The notes under the pieces were generated by a model. That model did no database searches. It was given only the letters and a program-made list of their open reading frames with translations, and had not been told where the DNA came from. DNA of 61,040 bases from Flavobacteriales bacterium UBA6049 (GTDB lineage: Bacteria > Bacteroidota > Bacteroidia > Flavobacteriales_G > Salibacteraceae), in assembly GCA_002429085.1 (NCBI GenBank), contig DIYR01000231.1, positions 1 to 61,040 on the forward strand. Reading direction: 5' to 3'. A program made the position numbers and the translations under genes. Of this stretch, positions 26,914 to 35,212 are shown one piece after another (within the stretch, counting starts at the first letter, position 1; the number at the start of each line of letters is the position of its first letter).

Positions 26914-27306
26914 TTATTTTTCCTTGTAGATAAGGAATAAGGCTATTCCAATAGAACCTACCACAAACTCAACTACTGTGGCTTTAATCAAACTCTCTAC
27001 TGGCATACCATCTGCCACTATGCTGAATATTCTCCCTATTCCTATTGATAGAAAAAGAATAACAGATAATAATGTGCTAGTGAAGCGCATTAAATTGCTA
27101 AATGCACCAATTAGGGTTGTTAGAGCCAGTGCCAGTAGTAGTGCTCCACCGCCTCTCACATCGTTCAGTAGATTTATATTTCCGGCTAAATCAATACCAG
27201 AGCTTGCTTTAACAACTACTGGCATTAATAAAGTAGATCCACCTATCACAGTTAAAAGCAAACCTGATAGAGTTAAATACGCTGATAAGACTTTTGATTT
27301 TTTCAT
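26914..27306 (-). CDS. DUF4345-type small membrane protein
   Basis: The ATG at 27304-27306 (MKKSKVLSAYLTLSGLLL) is preferred over a TTG 45 nt upstream. The product is 130 residues with four hydrophobic segments. It has the DUF4345 pattern: a glycine-rich second part with NLLNDVRGGGALLLALALTTLIGA, then RFTSTLLSVILFLSIGIGRIFSIVADGMPVESLIKATVVEFVVG. The function of the family is unknown. It lies between an AraC regulator gene and an SDR gene on the same strand, and is probably in one transcription unit with the SDR. Confidence 0.8.
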   Translation of the reverse strand: MKKSKVLSAYLTLSGLLLTVIGGSTLLMPVVVKASSGIDLAGNINLLNDVRGGGALLLALALTTLIGAFSNLMRFTSTLLSVILFLSIGIGRIFSIVADGMPVESLIKATVVEFVVGSIGIALFLIYKEK

Positions 27307-27361
27307 CCTTCCGTTCTTTTGAGTTAACAAGAACAAAAGTCCATGAAGCAATGCTGATTCA

Positions 27362-27378
27362 TAGCTCGAATCAGCTCA
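27362..27378 (-). promoter_or_regulatory. Direct repeat of agctc upstream of the DUF4345-SDR pair
   Basis: tagctcgaa and cagctcaaa place the box AGCTC at 27363 and 27373, exactly one helical turn apart, 57-73 nt upstream of the DUF4345 start. The same AGCTC box, within a longer repeat, flanks the AraC gene start. This spacing suits an AraC dimer; the assignment is inference. Confidence 0.35.
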
Positions 27379-27391
27379 AAGAATACTCAAT

Positions 27392-28228
27392 TTAGCTCAT
27401 GCGAAAAGTAGAAGGAGACATTCCATATTCTACAGCAAAGTTTCGGTTGAAGGTTGCCAAAGAATCAAAACCTACATCATAAGCCACATCAGAAATACGA
27501 TTATCTCCAGATTTCAATAACTCGGCTGCTTTCTGCACCTTTTTCCTGTTGATGTATTTCTTTGGGCTTTCCTGATATACCTCACTAAACTTTCGTTTAA
27601 AGGAAGAGATACTCATATGAGTTAACGTAGCTAATTCTTCTAAACTTAAATTAGCATATAGGTTTTCCTTTATTACCGTTTTAAAAGCAACTTCGTTCGG
27701 CTTAAATAATGCTGCAAGAAAATCTAACTCAGAAGGGGCTTGTTGATACTTGCTAATAAGTAGGATAAACTCTTTGAGTTTTGTTTTTACAATTCCCTCA
27801 TCTGCCAGCTCAGGATTATCCAGTAAGATATTGACACTTTCTTTATATGCTTCCAGCATCCGATCTACCTGAATCTGTTTCACATTGTAATTAAGTGAAT
27901 GGCTTGAGGTTGAGAGGTCAAACGAGAACAGGTCTTCAATCATTGATGGGTAAAGAAAAATACCAACAGATTCTATTCCATTACGACACGCTTCCGTGTT
28001 ACCCGTAGGTTCAAAAAAATAGTTGAGGCACTTAGCTAACATGGCAGTATCTTGGTTAAGATGCAGGTAATCTTCTGGTGTTCTTACGGCAACTTCCCCC
28101 TTATTTACGAACATAAAACAAGCCTCATCCTCAACATATTGCTTGAGCGTTCTATTAAATGAAGGCATAGATAGTTTTATAAAAACCACCTTGTCTTTAT
28201 ACTTAATTACCGTTTCTTTTACTTCCAT
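27392..28228 (-). CDS. AraC-family transcriptional regulator
   Basis: A 278-residue regulator with an N-terminal cupin-like ligand domain (FMFVNKGEVAVRTPEDYLHL). The C-terminal AraC DNA-binding domain has two helix-turn-helix units: LSLEELATLTHMSISSFKRKFSEVYQESPKKYINRKKVQKAAELL and RISDVAYDVGFDSLATFNRNFAVEYGMSPSTFR. The N-terminal domain fits the ExsA/PchR-like class used by Bacteroidota. It is immediately upstream of the DUF4345 and SDR genes on the same strand, so it probably regulates them, itself or both. Start: ATG at 28226-28228. Confidence 0.93.
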   Translation of the reverse strand: MEVKETVIKYKDKVVFIKLSMPSFNRTLKQYVEDEACFMFVNKGEVAVRTPEDYLHLNQDTAMLAKCLNYFFEPTGNTEACRNGIESVGIFLYPSMIEDLFSFDLSTSSHSLNYNVKQIQVDRMLEAYKESVNILLDNPELADEGIVKTKLKEFILLISKYQQAPSELDFLAALFKPNEVAFKTVIKENLYANLSLEELATLTHMSISSFKRKFSEVYQESPKKYINRKKVQKAAELLKSGDNRISDVAYDVGFDSLATFNRNFAVEYGMSPSTFRMS

Positions 28229-28276
28229 CTAGCTCTTGTATCCAAAAGTAACTCAAACAAAACTTTCATCTAGCTC
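28221..28276 (-). promoter_or_regulatory. 15-bp imperfect direct repeat at the AraC gene start
   Basis: acttccatctagctc (28221-28235) and actttcatctagctc (28262-28276) differ at one base and are 41 bp apart, four helical turns. The first overlaps the AraC start codon. With the AGCTC pair at 27363/27373 they suggest binding sites of this regulator. Confidence 0.4.
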
Positions 28277-28297
28277 GCGCAAAAAATCAGTGCTGTT

Positions 28298-28759
28298 TTA
28301 AATCAGTAGTTCCATCCTAATATTACAGCGTTCATAGGGTGTATCCTTAGGAACTGGAATTTCTTTGAATCCCACTTTATGATATAATGTAATAGCAGGA
28401 GTAAGCTTGGTGTTAGAGTCTAAAAACAATCTATCTAGTCCCATTTCTGCCGCTTTGTTAATGCAGTAATACATCAACTTCTGTCCTATTCTTAATCCTT
28501 GATAGTTGGGTGAAACAGCCATTTTAGATAATTCGTAAACTCCTCCTTCACGATAAATTAGCGCTACAGTTCCAACAACTTTGTCATCAACTAGAGCCAT
28601 ATAGATCTGTCCACTCTTATCTAATATGTAGTGCTTTGGGTTAGTTAACACCTCTCTATCATACTCTTCTATATAAAAGTACTTCTCTAACCATTCGAAG
28701 TTGAGTTGAGCAAAATCAGCAGCAAATTGCTCTTTATATTCTACTATTTCAACTTTCAT
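28298..28759 (-). CDS. GNAT-family N-acetyltransferase
   Basis: A 153-residue GNAT protein. The acetyl-CoA motif A is visible as LSKMAVSPNYQGLRIGQKLMYYCINKAAEMGLDRLFLDSNTKLTPAITLYHKVGFKEIP. It is preceded by YMALVDDKVVGTVALIYREGGVYEL. Substrate unknown. It overlaps the upstream MarR gene by 11 nt, so both are translated from one message, and MarR probably regulates it. Such MarR-GNAT pairs also occur as single fusion proteins in other bacteria. Start: ATG at 28757-28759. Confidence 0.92.
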   Translation of the reverse strand: MKVEIVEYKEQFAADFAQLNFEWLEKYFYIEEYDREVLTNPKHYILDKSGQIYMALVDDKVVGTVALIYREGGVYELSKMAVSPNYQGLRIGQKLMYYCINKAAEMGLDRLFLDSNTKLTPAITLYHKVGFKEIPVPKDTPYERCNIRMELLI

Positions 28760-29243
28760 TTATTGAATTATTTGAAGTGTGATCAATATATCTTTCATAT
28801 AAAGTTCTCTTAGTCAATTCATTCTCAACTATGGCTAGTTCATCAAGAAAATCTGATGTTACAAACCCTTGAATGGTCTGTTGAATCTCATTCCATTTAG
28901 CTTCAAGGGTTGGCAATAGGTGTAAGCTTTTAGGTGTTAACTCTATCAACTGCCTTCTACTATCTTGTTCATCTGTGTGACTCGAAAGGTATTCTCGGTC
29001 TTTCATCTTCTTTACAATCTTGATTACTGCTGGATGAGAGAATCCTAGATGATGGGCAATTTCAGTAACCGTTAAAGCCCCCTTCTGCTTTAATAACAAA
29101 AAAACCAAGTGCCAATTTGGTTCAATATCTGAATCTAAATGAGTATAAACATTCCTTGCACTATACAGCAGTTGATCACTTAAACGTTTAATGCGAGCAG
29201 TAAATCCGGCAAACTGCAGTGATTGAATAAAATCCTTTTCCAT
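28749..29243 (-). CDS. MarR-family transcriptional regulator
   Basis: A 164-residue MarR protein: dimerisation helices at both ends and a winged helix in the middle (LTVTEIAHHLGFSHPAVIKIVKKMKDREYLSSHTDEQDSRRQLIELT). The DSRR element is the wing's conserved Asp-Arg loop. It is the first gene of a two-gene unit with the overlapping GNAT gene. Two strong palindromes lie in the 50 nt upstream of its ATG, a typical autoregulation arrangement. The effector is not recognisable. Confidence 0.93.
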   Translation of the reverse strand: MEKDFIQSLQFAGFTARIKRLSDQLLYSARNVYTHLDSDIEPNWHLVFLLLKQKGALTVTEIAHHLGFSHPAVIKIVKKMKDREYLSSHTDEQDSRRQLIELTPKSLHLLPTLEAKWNEIQQTIQGFVTSDFLDELAIVENELTKRTLYERYIDHTSNNSINES

Positions 29244-29251
29244 ATAATTAC

Positions 29252-29292
29252 GTAACCAGTTACGAAACTAAACATTTTTCGTAACTGGTTAC
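29252..29292 (-). promoter_or_regulatory. Paired MarR-type operators
   Basis: A 16-bp perfect inverted repeat, gtaaccagttacgaaa at 29252-29267 and tttcgtaactggttac at 29277-29292. Each arm is itself a GTAAC-N2-GTTAC palindrome. A further TTACGTAA palindrome overlaps at 29248-29255. The sites begin 8 nt upstream of the MarR start codon, so MarR binding would block its own transcription. Confidence 0.75.
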
Positions 29293-29332
29293 ATTAAATA
29301 CTTGAAACAAGTGGCAAACCCCACTTCTATTC

Positions 29333-30253
29333 CTAATCCACAGGAATACAGATGTCTAAAATGAACTTTTGCTCTGGATGTTCTTTGTAATCGTTGTAAT
29401 AGATTTCGTATGGGTTTCCTTCCGCCTTGGTATAACCATTCTCATTCATCCATATGAACATACCAGTCCATGCTTGTTCAAACTCATCTACTCCAATTTC
29501 AAATCGTCCTACTACACATTTCTCTGATTCTCTAGAAACGGTACTCACCTCTCCAGAAACTTCAACTTCCTTATCTACGATCAAGCTTGCACTCATGCGA
29601 ACTTTTTCTGGCTCAGTAGTTTTAAAACTATCGTGGTAAACAGTAGCCATTCTAACATTTTCGCCATCCATTAAACCTTTCGGTCCAGCCCAGGCCATCA
29701 ATCTTCCAAACGCTGATTCCATTTCAGCAATTCCCATACATGTAATGTATGCCATTGTAACTGCAGGCATTACTTTTTCTTCTGCTTTAACATTCATATC
29801 AATCCAATTTTTAAGTTGATTCATGACACGAACGTACCGCCCTTCTTCTACAACGCTTTTGCTCAAGTTGCTAGGCGCTTTGCCATTCTTGCTAAACACA
29901 AAATGCTGGTTTCTATATTGAGTTGGGCTTATTCCAAAATGTCGTTTAAAAGCTCTGGTAAAAACAGCATTGCTGCTAAAGCCAACTTCATTTGCTAATT
30001 CACCTATCGTTAATACTTCTTTGTGCATTAAGCTAATAGCAGAACGTTCTAAACGTTGACGTGTGATATAATCATTGAGGGTTTCACCTACAATGGTTTT
30101 AAAAATTCGATGAAAGTGATAAGGAGAAAAATGAGCTACTGTGGCTACAACTTCCAAGCTCAAATCTGTATGGAGGTTATTCTCTATGTATTGAAAAACA
30201 TCATTAATGCGTTTAACGTAGTCAGCTTCTATATGTGTATCGGGTGCTTTCAT
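29333..30253 (-). CDS. AraC-family regulator with C-terminal GyrI-like effector domain
   Basis: The DNA-binding domain is at the N-terminus, residues ~12-115 (DLSLEVVATVAHFSPYHFHRIFKTIVGETLNDYITRQRLERSAISL and LTIGELANEVGFSSNAVFTRAFKRHFGISPTQYR). Residues ~145-306 are a GyrI-like small-molecule-binding domain (VMPAVTMAYITCMGIAEMESAFGRLMAWAG, CVVGRFEIGVDEFEQAWTGMFIWMNENGY, ending FILDICIPVD). This is the layout of Rob/SoxS-type multidrug regulators with a BmrR-like ligand pocket. It stands beside a MarR unit and diverges from the TetR/RND efflux operon, which may be among its targets (inference). Start: ATG at 30251-30253. Confidence 0.93.
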   Translation of the reverse strand: MKAPDTHIEADYVKRINDVFQYIENNLHTDLSLEVVATVAHFSPYHFHRIFKTIVGETLNDYITRQRLERSAISLMHKEVLTIGELANEVGFSSNAVFTRAFKRHFGISPTQYRNQHFVFSKNGKAPSNLSKSVVEEGRYVRVMNQLKNWIDMNVKAEEKVMPAVTMAYITCMGIAEMESAFGRLMAWAGPKGLMDGENVRMATVYHDSFKTTEPEKVRMSASLIVDKEVEVSGEVSTVSRESEKCVVGRFEIGVDEFEQAWTGMFIWMNENGYTKAEGNPYEIYYNDYKEHPEQKFILDICIPVD

Positions 30254-30342
30254 TCTCTCAAAAGAAAAGTAATTTGAGCGACATTAATTTGCTTTTCTTG
30301 CTAGTTCAATCAAAATCAACAAATTAAAAAGTTCTTTAACTC

Positions 30343-30373
30343 TTGTGTGGAATTGAAACAAAACATATTTTTG
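30343..30373 (+). promoter_or_regulatory. Promoter of the TetR/RND efflux operon
   Basis: TTG at 30343-30345, a 20-nt spacer, then TATTTTTG at 30366-30373, a perfect TAnnTTTG -7 box of the Bacteroidota housekeeping sigma factor. Transcription would start around 30380, about 22 nt before the TetR ATG. Confidence 0.75.
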
Positions 30374-30389
30374 ACCAAAATTCATTTTT

Positions 30390-30396
30390 GTTCGAA
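30390..30396 (+). promoter_or_regulatory. GTTCGAA site just downstream of the TetR promoter
   Basis: tttgttcgaata around 30387-30398 shares the core GTTCGAA with the inverted copy at 30994-31000 (ttttcgaacgaaa), upstream of the adaptor gene. Both lie in the untranslated leaders of genes likely controlled by this TetR protein. A shared operator is inferred. Confidence 0.4.
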
Positions 30397-30401
30397 TATT
30401 C

Positions 30402-30977
30402 ATGAGTAAAGAAGAAGAATTAAAAGAGCGAATTCTAGTTGAGGCTAATCAGTTATTCATGCGTTTTGGTTTAAAAAAAACCACCATGGACGATATTGCT
30501 AAGTCAGTAGGAATGGCCAAGAGCTCATTATACTATTATTTTAAGAATAAAGACGATGTTTTTGAGAGTGTATTAGCGCGAGAAATGGATTTAATGCGAA
30601 TTGCAGTAGATGCTGAGGTACGAGAAAAAACTACACTTGAAGACAAGTTGATTACCCATAATATTTCATTTCAAGAACAAGTTCTAAAACGTGAAAACCT
30701 TTACCGCATTGTAAAATCGAAGGAAAGCAACCCAGTTTTTGATCAAAATCTTCAACGCATTGTTAAGCGCGAAGTTGAATACGTAAAAAAACTTGTTACC
30801 TATGGAATGGTCTCAGGTGAGATTACTTCCATCCAAGAAGACGAAGTAGGAGATTTTGCTGAATTAATGGTAGCTGCTTTGTTTGGTATGGTGCAATATG
30901 TGTTTGATATGAACAAAGAATTCGATAACAACAAATTTGAACACTTGATAAAAATTATGATCCCAAGGTTACTCTAA
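30402..30977 (+). CDS. TetR/AcrR-family repressor of the efflux operon
   Basis: A 191-residue TetR protein. The N-terminal helix-turn-helix is clear (KERILVEANQLFMRFGLKKTTMDDIAKSVGMAKSSLYYYFKNKDDVFESVL). The remaining helices form the ligand-binding dimer domain. It is followed by the adaptor, RND pump and TolC genes on the same strand, 55 nt away, the standard arrangement of a local repressor of a multidrug efflux operon. A perfect -7 box and a GTTCGAA site lie directly upstream. Start: ATG at 30402. Confidence 0.94.
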   Translation: MSKEEELKERILVEANQLFMRFGLKKTTMDDIAKSVGMAKSSLYYYFKNKDDVFESVLAREMDLMRIAVDAEVREKTTLEDKLITHNISFQEQVLKRENLYRIVKSKESNPVFDQNLQRIVKREVEYVKKLVTYGMVSGEITSIQEDEVGDFAELMVAALFGMVQYVFDMNKEFDNNKFEHLIKIMIPRLL

Positions 30978-30993
30978 TTTTTTTTACCCAATT

Positions 30994-31029
30994 TTCGAAC
31001 GAAATACTCAATTATTCAATTATTCAATT
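30994..31029 (+). promoter_or_regulatory. Second GTTCGAA site and an 8-nt tandem repeat before the adaptor gene
   Basis: ttcgaac at 30994-31000 is the reverse complement of the GTTCGAA core in front of the TetR gene, here within TTCG-AA-CGAA. It is followed by 2.6 copies of caattatt (31009-31029), ending 3 nt before the ATG at 31033. Confidence 0.4.
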
Positions 31030-31032
31030 CAC

Positions 31033-32076
31033 ATGAACAAGTCAGTCAAACTCAATTTAGCCTTGCTCTTACTTGTTGTAGCAGGCTGTAAATCTTCAAC
31101 TGAAGATGTTAGTTCCGAATCTCGTGAACTTCAAGGAGAAACTATTAAAGTACAAGTGCAAACTGTAAAACCCAGCTCTGTTTCTTACAGTTACAGCTAC
31201 AGTGGGTTAGTAACACCTTCTCAATCAGCAGGGTTAAGTTTTCCTATTCCAGGAACCATGCAAACCTTATTAGTTGACGAAGGAGATGTTGTTAAAAAAG
31301 GACAACTAATTGGCTCTATTGCTAACGCAAATTACAATAGTCAATTTCAACAAGCATCTGCTGTGAAAGACCAAGCAAACGATGCTTATGACAGGCTAAA
31401 AGAAGTTTACGACAAAGGAAGCTTACCTGAAATTCAGTGGCAAGAAGCCATTTCTAATAAGAAACAGGCAGAGGCTGCTTACCAAATAGCTCAAAAATTT
31501 CTGAGCGATTGCCAACTAAAAGCTCCTGCTGATGGGGTTATTGGAGCTATCTATTTTGAACCAGGAACTAATGTTCTACCAATGCAACCAGTGGTAGACT
31601 TGGTGCAAATGGATCGAATTCATGTTAAGATTTCTGTTCCTGAAAAAGAAATCAATAAAATCAAAAAAGGAGATACGGCCATGGTTACTATTGGTGCGTT
31701 AGACTACGAAACTTATCAAGGTATCGTAACTACGCTAGGAGCTGTAGCTAATCCTGTTTCTAGAACATATACGGTGAAAATTGAGCTTGATAATCCAACA
31801 GGGGCTATTAAGCCAGGAATGATTACAGATGTAGTCGTAAATACGAATCTCGAATCATCTCCAATCATGGTTCCTTCTATTGCCATCGTGCATCAAATAA
31901 ATGATGAATACTTATACGTAGTTGATTCGAAAAGTAAAGTTGCTCGCCTGCAAAAAGTAGAGTTAGGTAACTATTTAGACAACAAAGTAATAGTCAAAAA
32001 AGGTATTCGCAATGGCGACCTTATTGTAGTAAAAGGTCAGCACAAGTTAAAAGATCAAACTACGGTTACATTCTGA
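31033..32076 (+). CDS. RND efflux periplasmic adaptor (membrane fusion lipoprotein)
   Basis: A 347-residue protein with a lipoprotein signal (LLLLVVAGC, lipid on Cys19) that anchors it to a membrane facing the periplasm. It follows the HlyD/MFP layout: lipoyl-like half-motifs PIPGTMQTLLVDEGDVVKKGQLIGSI and QLKAPADGVIGAIYFEPGTNVLPMQPV, a short coiled-coil hairpin between them, then β-barrel and membrane-proximal domains (VTIGALDYETYQGIVTTLGAVANPVSRTYTVKIELDNP, IRNGDLIVVKGQHKL). It links the RND pump to the TolC channel encoded next. Start: ATG at 31033. Confidence 0.95.
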   Translation: MNKSVKLNLALLLLVVAGCKSSTEDVSSESRELQGETIKVQVQTVKPSSVSYSYSYSGLVTPSQSAGLSFPIPGTMQTLLVDEGDVVKKGQLIGSIANANYNSQFQQASAVKDQANDAYDRLKEVYDKGSLPEIQWQEAISNKKQAEAAYQIAQKFLSDCQLKAPADGVIGAIYFEPGTNVLPMQPVVDLVQMDRIHVKISVPEKEINKIKKGDTAMVTIGALDYETYQGIVTTLGAVANPVSRTYTVKIELDNPTGAIKPGMITDVVVNTNLESSPIMVPSIAIVHQINDEYLYVVDSKSKVARLQKVELGNYLDNKVIVKKGIRNGDLIVVKGQHKLKDQTTVTF

Positions 32077-32087
32077 TACAATAAGAC

Positions 32088-35000
32088 ATGAGTACAGAAG
32101 ACAAAAAACACGAATTCAACTTGATTGAGGCTGCTATGAAGCACTGGCAAATCGTTGTCAGTATAATAGGTCTCACAATGGTTTTAGGAATCTTTGCATT
32201 ATTCAACATGTCTAGAAACGAATTCCCAGAATTTGTAATCAGACAAGGGCTTGTTGTTGGAGTATACCCAGGTGCAACGTCCGAAGAGGTAGAACAAAGA
32301 CTAACCAAAGAAGTAGAAAACTACATTTTTGGTTACCAAGAAGTAAATAAGCTAAAAACATATTCCTACTCTAAGGAGGGAATGATGATCATTTTCGTTG
32401 AGCTTAACGACAACGTAAAAGATGCTGATCGATTCTGGTCTAAACTTAGGCATGGTTTAAATGAGCTTCAAGGTCAAACAGATATTCCTGCACAAGTTCT
32501 GGCGTTGATTGGAACGAATGACTTTGGTGATACAGCAGCTATGATGATCACCATGTCATCCGATAAAAAATCATACACCGAACTTGAGTCGATTTTAAAG
32601 CAATTAGAATCGCGCGTGCGTAGAATCTCATCTGCTTCGAAAATCAAACGATTTGGTACTCAAAAAGAGAAGATTTTCATCTATTTAGATAATGAAAAGA
32701 TGAACGAACATAGCATCGACCCACTTGCTATGATGGCTGTTTTTCAATCTTTTACTTCTCTTAATTATGGTGGTGAATTAGTTTACGGTGAAAATTCTTT
32801 CCCAATTCACTTTCCTGAGTGGTTCAATACTGAAAAAGACATTGAAGAACAAATCATTTATTCTTCTCCAGACGGAAACACCATTCGAATTAAGGATATT
32901 GCTCGTGTAGAAAGAAGATATGATGACCCTGCCGATTTCATCAAGAACAACGGAAACAATGCACTTCTTCTTACATTAGAAATGCAACCTGGAAACAACA
33001 TTGTTCATTTTGGCGAAGAAGTAGAAGAAGTATTAGCAGCATTCGAAAACGAAGTAGATGCAGATGTTCACATCAATCTTATTTCTAACCTTCCAGAGGT
33101 AGTAGACGAATCTATTTCGCACTTCTTAAAAGAGTTTGGAATAGCTATTCTTTCGGTAGTTATCGTTTGTATGATTTTCTTACCATTCAGAGTTGCATCG
33201 GTTGCAGCTGTATCCATACCTATCTCCATCCTTATTACGCTATTTATTCTTCAAACACTAGGTATACAATTAGATATTGTATCACTAGCAGGTTTAATTG
33301 TTGTACTTGGAATGGTTGTAGATAATGCCATTGTGGTAATTGATAATCACGTAGAAAAGCTTGATCATGGTGAAACACCGTGGGATGCTGCATGGAAAGC
33401 TGCTACAGAACTATTCTTACCTGTGCTTTCTGCTACTGCAGCCATTATAGCGGCATTTATGCCTCTTACGCTATTCTTAGTTGGAATTGCTAGTGATTTC
33501 ATCAAGTTCTTCCCATGGACAATTGCTATTGCTCTTATCGTATCAATGATTGTTGCTGTTCTACTTGTTCCATTCATGTGTTACATATTCATTAAAATGG
33601 GACTTCATTCAGAAGATAAATCTGATAAAAAGAAAAGCTTCTTAGATATCGTTCAAGGTTTTTATGATAAAGGACTAGAGCTAGCTTTTAAATACAGCAA
33701 AACTACCATGGTTCTAGGTTTAGGATCAGTATTGTTAGCAGTTGGACTAGCTGCCACACTAAAACAACAACTATTTCCATCTGTAGACAGAACCCAATTT
33801 GCTGTAGAGGTAACGCTTCCTCTTGGAGCAAACTTGGAACAAACCGAAGCAATTCTGGATAGTATTGATCTTACGTTAAGACAAGATGATCGTGTAACCA
33901 ACGTTGCCAGTTTTGTTGGAAACGGATCTCCTAGATTCCATGCGCTATATGCACCTCACGAACCAGATATTGCATACGGTCAGCTCATTGTAAATACCAT
34001 TTCAAACGATGCTACCATTGAGTTGCTGAACGAGTATGCTAGAAAATTCAATGGTCAATTCCCTAATGCAGGTGTTAAGTGGAAGCAATTGGCTATGGAA
34101 AGTTTCCAAGCTCCAATTGAAATCCGTGTATCTGGTGAAGAAATCACAGATATGAAGCATGTTGCCGTACAAGTAGATTCTGTTTTAAAAGCACACGAGC
34201 AAACTACATGGGTTAGAAACGATTGGAAAGAACAGCGACCTTACATTCTAGTTGATATTGACAGAAACAAAGCCAATCAACTTGGTTTTAGCAGATCTTT
34301 CATTTCTGCAAATCTGTTGAGTTCAGTAGAAGGTTCTCCAATTAATACACTTTGGGAAGGCGATATAGCCGTAGATATGGTTGTAAAAACCGAACCGAAG
34401 GATATGAATGAAATTAAAGATTTAGCAAGCAGCTACGTCAATTCTCCGTATACAACTGGTTCTGTTCCATTACGAAGTATTAGTGATTTAAAACCTGCTT
34501 GGAGTGAGGGTCAAATTACCAGACGAAATGGAGTAAGAACAATATCTGTGCTTGCAGATGTTGAAAGGGGTGCGATATACTCAGATGTTTTTGCTGATGT
34601 AAAACCATTCTTAGATGATCTTAATCTCCCTGATGGAATTTCAATAGAATATGGTGGTGAGTATGCTGAAACACTAAGTAACTATACTCCACTCGCTATA
34701 TCGCTTGGTACAAGCTTAATCTTGATATTCTTTATCCTATTATTCCAATTCAAACGAATTCCTGTTGCACTCTTGGTAGTAAGCTCTGTTTTTTTGAGTT
34801 TACTTGGAGCTGTTGTTGGACTTCATTTAGTAGGTTATCCGTTTGGGTTTACGGCATTTATCGGAATTATAGGCCTCATTGGAATATCAGTTCGTAATGG
34901 AATCATCTTAGTTGATTACACCCTATTCCTCATTAAACATGAACACATGATGCCATTCGATGCAGCTATGGCGGCTGGAAAACGTAGAATGCGTCCTATT

Positions 35001-35207
35001 TTCTTAACATCAATGGCAGCTGCAATGGGGGTTATTCCGATGATCGTAAGTAACTCTCCGCTTTGGGGTCCATTGGGAACTGTTATCTGTTTCGGTTTAA
35101 TAATGGGGATGATATTCATCTTATTCGTGTTACCAGTAGCTTATTGGTTAACTATTGGAAAAAGAGAACAATCTATGCTTGAAAACCAAGCACTAATCAA
35201 AGAGTAA
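32088..35207 (+). CDS. RND-family efflux pump inner-membrane transporter
   Basis: At 1039 residues it has the standard RND length, with twelve membrane segments in two halves of 1+5 and large periplasmic loops after segments 1 and 7. The proton-relay helix 4 reads GLIVVLGMVVDNAIVVIDN, with the first Asp kept and Asn in place of the second Asp of AcrB. The second-half motif GIIGLIGISVRNGIILVDY and the helix MRPIFLTSMAAAMGVIPMIVSNSPLW are conserved. It belongs to the large hydrophobe/amphiphile-type RND pumps; the substrates cannot be predicted. It is placed between its adaptor (12 nt gap) and TolC (5 nt gap). Confidence 0.95.
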   Translation: MSTEDKKHEFNLIEAAMKHWQIVVSIIGLTMVLGIFALFNMSRNEFPEFVIRQGLVVGVYPGATSEEVEQRLTKEVENYIFGYQEVNKLKTYSYSKEGMMIIFVELNDNVKDADRFWSKLRHGLNELQGQTDIPAQVLALIGTNDFGDTAAMMITMSSDKKSYTELESILKQLESRVRRISSASKIKRFGTQKEKIFIYLDNEKMNEHSIDPLAMMAVFQSFTSLNYGGELVYGENSFPIHFPEWFNTEKDIEEQIIYSSPDGNTIRIKDIARVERRYDDPADFIKNNGNNALLLTLEMQPGNNIVHFGEEVEEVLAAFENEVDADVHINLISNLPEVVDESISHFLKEFGIAILSVVIVCMIFLPFRVASVAAVSIPISILITLFILQTLGIQLDIVSLAGLIVVLGMVVDNAIVVIDNHVEKLDHGETPWDAAWKAATELFLPVLSATAAIIAAFMPLTLFLVGIASDFIKFFPWTIAIALIVSMIVAVLLVPFMCYIFIKMGLHSEDKSDKKKSFLDIVQGFYDKGLELAFKYSKTTMVLGLGSVLLAVGLAATLKQQLFPSVDRTQFAVEVTLPLGANLEQTEAILDSIDLTLRQDDRVTNVASFVGNGSPRFHALYAPHEPDIAYGQLIVNTISNDATIELLNEYARKFNGQFPNAGVKWKQLAMESFQAPIEIRVSGEEITDMKHVAVQVDSVLKAHEQTTWVRNDWKEQRPYILVDIDRNKANQLGFSRSFISANLLSSVEGSPINTLWEGDIAVDMVVKTEPKDMNEIKDLASSYVNSPYTTGSVPLRSISDLKPAWSEGQITRRNGVRTISVLADVERGAIYSDVFADVKPFLDDLNLPDGISIEYGGEYAETLSNYTPLAISLGTSLILIFFILLFQFKRIPVALLVVSSVFLSLLGAVVGLHLVGYPFGFTAFIGIIGLIGISVRNGIILVDYTLFLIKHEHMMPFDAAMAAGKRRMRPIFLTSMAAAMGVIPMIVSNSPLWGPLGTVICFGLIMGMIFILFVLPVAYWLTIGKREQSMLENQALIKE

Positions 35208-35212
35208 TTGAC

